From: Hydnum rufescens UP504
Lineage: Eukaryota > Basidiomycota > Agaricomycetes > Cantharellales > Hydnaceae
DNA: 58,420 nucleotides
Direction of reading: 5' to 3'
Assembly (NCBI GenBank): GCA_014904985.1
Contig: MU129174.1
Coordinates: forward strand, 7,742 to 66,161
Shown: positions 55,758 through 58,420 of the stretch, piece after piece
Position numbering within the stretch: the first letter of the stretch is position 1
Layout of the letters: every line of letters begins with the position of its first letter
Position numbers and translations under genes: made by a program
The notes under the pieces: model-generated
Database searches by the model: none
Seen by the model: the letters and a program-made list of their open reading frames with translations, nothing else
Told to the model about the DNA's origin: nothing

Positions 55758-56826
55758 GTTCAGTCTATTGCTATCAGTATATCGGAGCCCATGCAACCCG
55801 AGAACGAACCTCCTTCAGGAAACACCAACACCTCATCATTTCCCATGACACAACAGACCATAACCTTTGCCCTCGTACTATCCTCTCATCCCCACACATC
55901 ACAACTGGAGTCCGTCACTCAGCCTCTCCATCTCCCCGCAAGGTCACTCCCACTGGAACAGGTTCTCTAAACAAGGTGTCCAGGGGAGAAAACTGCCATT
56001 CTCCCCCACTTGGACCCAAGAGGATCAATCCCGTGACCTCGCTGAATGTGAACGGTGAGTATATTGCCAAATCCGTGAGTTTGATCAGTGATGGAAGGCA
56101 TGGGAATGGATTCATGCATGGAATGAGGACTCATTAGAGAAAGTGCGGAGGGATGTTGAGGAAAGCCAGAAGGCAGTAGCAGAGGACCGACAGTCAATTA
56201 AGGAGGATAGAGCGCGGGTTTTGCAATCGATACAGCACAGTGCTGACTGTGTGATTGTGACTAACAACCGGATCGCAAACCAATTAAGCAGCCTAGCAAC
56301 ATTCACTGCTGAATTTAACTGCATGATGGACACTATCATAACAGTGCCTGTCACCTCCTCAACTGCTCTCGGCGCTGTAATCCGGCACTTAGGTTTTATT
56401 GTCCAGGAACACGACTTGCAGTCCGGACCCATCCGGGCATTTGCATTATACCGACTTATCACTCCACCACTCAAGTACCTCCTTCTCATGCTCCAAAAGC
56501 ATGAACATCTTGGGATCATACCGGAAATTTTGCCTCTGCCTGAGGAGCTATTGAGGTTCAGTACATTTATTAGGAATGTCTGCAACCGACTAACACAGGA
56601 AGAGCTTGCTGCTGCTCCTGGGCTGGTCACAGACTTCAAGTCCAAGCGGTATCTGCTCAGTGTAACACCCCGTGATCCACCAACTCCACCTCTATCCCCA
56701 TCCTTTACCCCATCCGACACTGACTCCTCCAAAGTAGAAATAATCCTAAAAGGTGAACCTGAGGAGCTTCCTACTCTTGACCCTGAAGCCATACATGAGG
56801 CTCCCATAAAATCTAACCTCTCCTAA
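55758..56826 (+). pseudogene. 3' part of an unknown gene: coiled coil and Pro-rich acidic tail
   Basis: The longest frame (56143-56826) begins within WNEDSLEKVRRDVEESQKAV and reads a heptad-like EDRQSIKEDRARVLQSIQH coiled coil, a helical middle (LIRHLG-like, FALYRLITPPLKYLLLMLQK), and a tail PRDPPTPPLSPSFTPSDTDS ending LS at TAA 56824. Upstream (55867-56058) a related open piece reads HWNRFSKQGVQGRKLPFSPT and stops at a GTGAGT donor near 56054. The frame across this junction does not close without an indel. It is probably the C-terminal part of the gene starting at 52997, but that is inference from strand and spacing. Confidence 0.45.
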
Positions 56827-57198
56827 ATGCCTATCTCTGTCTCTTTTTCTCTCTTCTCTCTCTCTTAATTTGCTGTACCACCCAAAGACTGTGTTCTCGG
56901 ATAAGATTGACAGTATGTAATAGCTGTATACCCAGTAGCACCCCAACCTAGTCTACTGGGTATAAGCTGATGTATCATCACCTGATTCAGGTTGTACTCC
57001 TATTTTCCTTTTCTCTCCTCCCTTTTCTTTTTTTCCTTTCCTTTTCCTTTCCCTTCCGCTCTTCCCCCTGGCCTGGAACATCTTGTATAGTAGGAGGAAC
57101 TTAGTTCCTCAATTTTTCTTTCTCTCCTCTCGGTACTTTGTTTATTTTCAAACCTCACCCCATTTTAAATATATTTTTATTTATTTAAAAAGGGGAGA
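56827..57198. other. 3' flank, CT-rich
   Basis: Long CT-rich tracts and TTTATTTATTT-like runs; nothing recognised. It probably holds the 3' end of the preceding gene and the promoter region of the next frame. Confidence 0.3.
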
Positions 57199-57960
57199 GA
57201 TGAGCCACAGACAGAAAAAGGCCAACTCTAAAAAAGGGAGGGAAGTATGGGACTGGATAATCAAGGGGAAACCCTCGGCTAATTGGCAATCAATAAGAAG
57301 CCCCATCCTTAAGGACCCTGAAGTGATCAGCATAAGGACCCAGGCCATAGGTATAAAGCCGAGAGCCAGGCAGCTGGTTCACCACAAGGTACCCACATAA
57401 TGTCACATCACATCAAAATTTATGCACACAAGACAATGATGGCCCATGCCACCAAACCATGCAGGTCTATGGCACGAACCTCTGTTGGATCCAACTACAC
57501 CACATTTTGTTGCTCCAACCCTATAAACCCTGACCAAAATCATACTATGGATATCCAATGTGTCATCACACTCAACAACATATTTGGCATCCCTGACTAT
57601 TGAAATGACATCATGACCAATACCGATGCGATCTACATACTATATGGCTAGACCCACCCACTTTCAGTTACCATCAAAAGAATACAGGGGCCTAGACCAT
57701 TTCATGATGTCACGCTGGAATGGAGTATTCCTTCCAGCAAGTACTCCAAAGCCAAGGTCGAACAAGGAATACTTGTATTCCAGCCCAACACCATGAACAA
57801 TTGACCACTGTACTATTGCCCAACCTGCCTACACATCACAACATGTGCCTATAGGAAGTTCTTCCGAAGGGTATGTGAGAAGATCCAAGGTTGGAAATGA
57901 GATACAAATAGTGGAAAAATTGATATACCTGAGATCTGTATCCCACGAGTACTAAGGGGA
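57199..57960 (+). pseudogene. Unknown basic ORF followed by a decayed continuation
   Basis: MSHRQKKANSKKGREVWDWI opens at 57199 and runs to TAA 57398; a second piece starts at 57400 and continues with TGA at 57601, a TAG at 57650 and further TGA codons to about 57960 (RIQGPRPFHDVTLEWSIPSS; CPTCLHITTCAYRKFFRRVC). The Cys pattern CPTC..C may be structural. Probably a transposon-derived protein; not recognised. Confidence 0.35.
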
Positions 57961-58420
57961 AATTGAAATACCATTGTATTGGTGTGTCCACCATATACGG
58001 GTATCTGAAAACTAACTGCTGACATATATCCATTCCAGCACTTAAAGAGCCCGAACTGCACCCATAACACATTGTCTCCTCCAGCTCTCATTCACCAGTG
58101 ATACGTAAGTCCCAAGGCTGTGCCTGTAACAAAGTGCCTCCCAGTTCAGGAGGGCACCTGTTGTCGTACTTGGACAAAGTGGAGTTGACAGGGGAGGGAG
58201 CAGGATAGGGGAGAATAGGAGAAGAGGTAATCACACCACCCTTAGCACTGGCTTCAGGTGGGGGAGCTGCAAACAGGGCTAAGCACTGGCTTTGCCCTGG
58301 ACACAGGAGAAAAGGATGTGAGGGAAGGGGAGTCATGATGAAAGGCATAAAGTAGTGACTGGCCAAGTGGCACAGTCACTAACTAAAGAGAGAGTGGGGG
58401 GTCAGTGAGAGGAAAGGGCT
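57961..58420. other. Right edge, one weak minus-strand frame
   Basis: A minus-strand frame of 92 codons (58088-58366; SQCLALFAAPPPEASAKGGV) is Pro/Ala-rich without supporting signals. Nothing else is recognised. Confidence 0.25.

Overview
This is a repeat-dominated stretch of a filamentous basidiomycete nuclear genome, most likely an agaricomycete. Evidence for a eukaryotic fungus: short 45-110 bp spliceosomal-type introns with GTRNGT donors, CTAAC-like branch sites and YAG acceptors; TATA boxes; Ty3/Gypsy retrotransposon polyproteins; a RecQ-like helicase remnant of the kind that is abundant in agaricomycetes; and a seven-helix protein family (DUF6534) that is essentially agaricomycete. No rRNA, tRNA or CRISPR was seen. 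Percent identities were not computed; all comparisons are by eye.

Layout. 1-3.5 kb: long terminal repeats (families A and B) around a broken minus-strand coiled-coil/Cys-rich gene. 3.75 kb: a promoter and first exon cut off by the next block. 4-30.9 kb: three tandem copies (U1, U2, U3; about 7-7.5 kb each without inserts) of a CpG-rich unit carrying an ammonium transporter (AMT) relic followed on the same strand by a multi-exon DUF6534 membrane-protein gene. The AMT is broken in all three; the DUF6534 gene is best preserved in U3. U1 is interrupted by a 4,489 bp near-perfect palindrome (foldback element 1) with a 10 bp target duplication. 31.4-32.9 kb: RecQ-like helicase pseudogene. 32.9-46.8 kb: a decayed Gypsy element (LTR-like 5' region, gag, zinc knuckle, protease, RT, RNase H, integrase), whose leader is split by a 5,105 bp foldback element 2 with an 8 bp target duplication. 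46.9-51.8 kb: degenerate minus-strand multi-exon sequence with three diverged exon duplicates. 52-56.8 kb: an unknown plus-strand gene split by an inverted LTR A. 57-58.4 kb: decayed unknown ORFs.

Most interesting signal: foldback element 2 is a tandem array of about 13 modules, each resembling a complete spliceosomal intron (donor, perfect GCAAAAGAGCAGC-type hairpin, TACTAA/CTAAC branch site, TTCTAG acceptor), alternating with exon-like segments that end in a second hairpin (ACCACACCCGC type). Modules in the left arm read on the minus strand and those in the right arm on the plus strand, so both read outward from a central 630 bp palindrome. Foldback element 1 carries one such module per arm, in the same outward orientation. 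This looks like a family of giant foldback transposons that carry or spread introner-like, hairpin-bearing introns. I do not recognise it as a described system.

A second theme is decay: nearly every in-frame stop in the Gypsy and helicase relics is TGA where an arginine CGA is expected, i.e. CpG-to-TpG change, while the AMT/DUF6534 array and the hairpin array remain rich in CpG.
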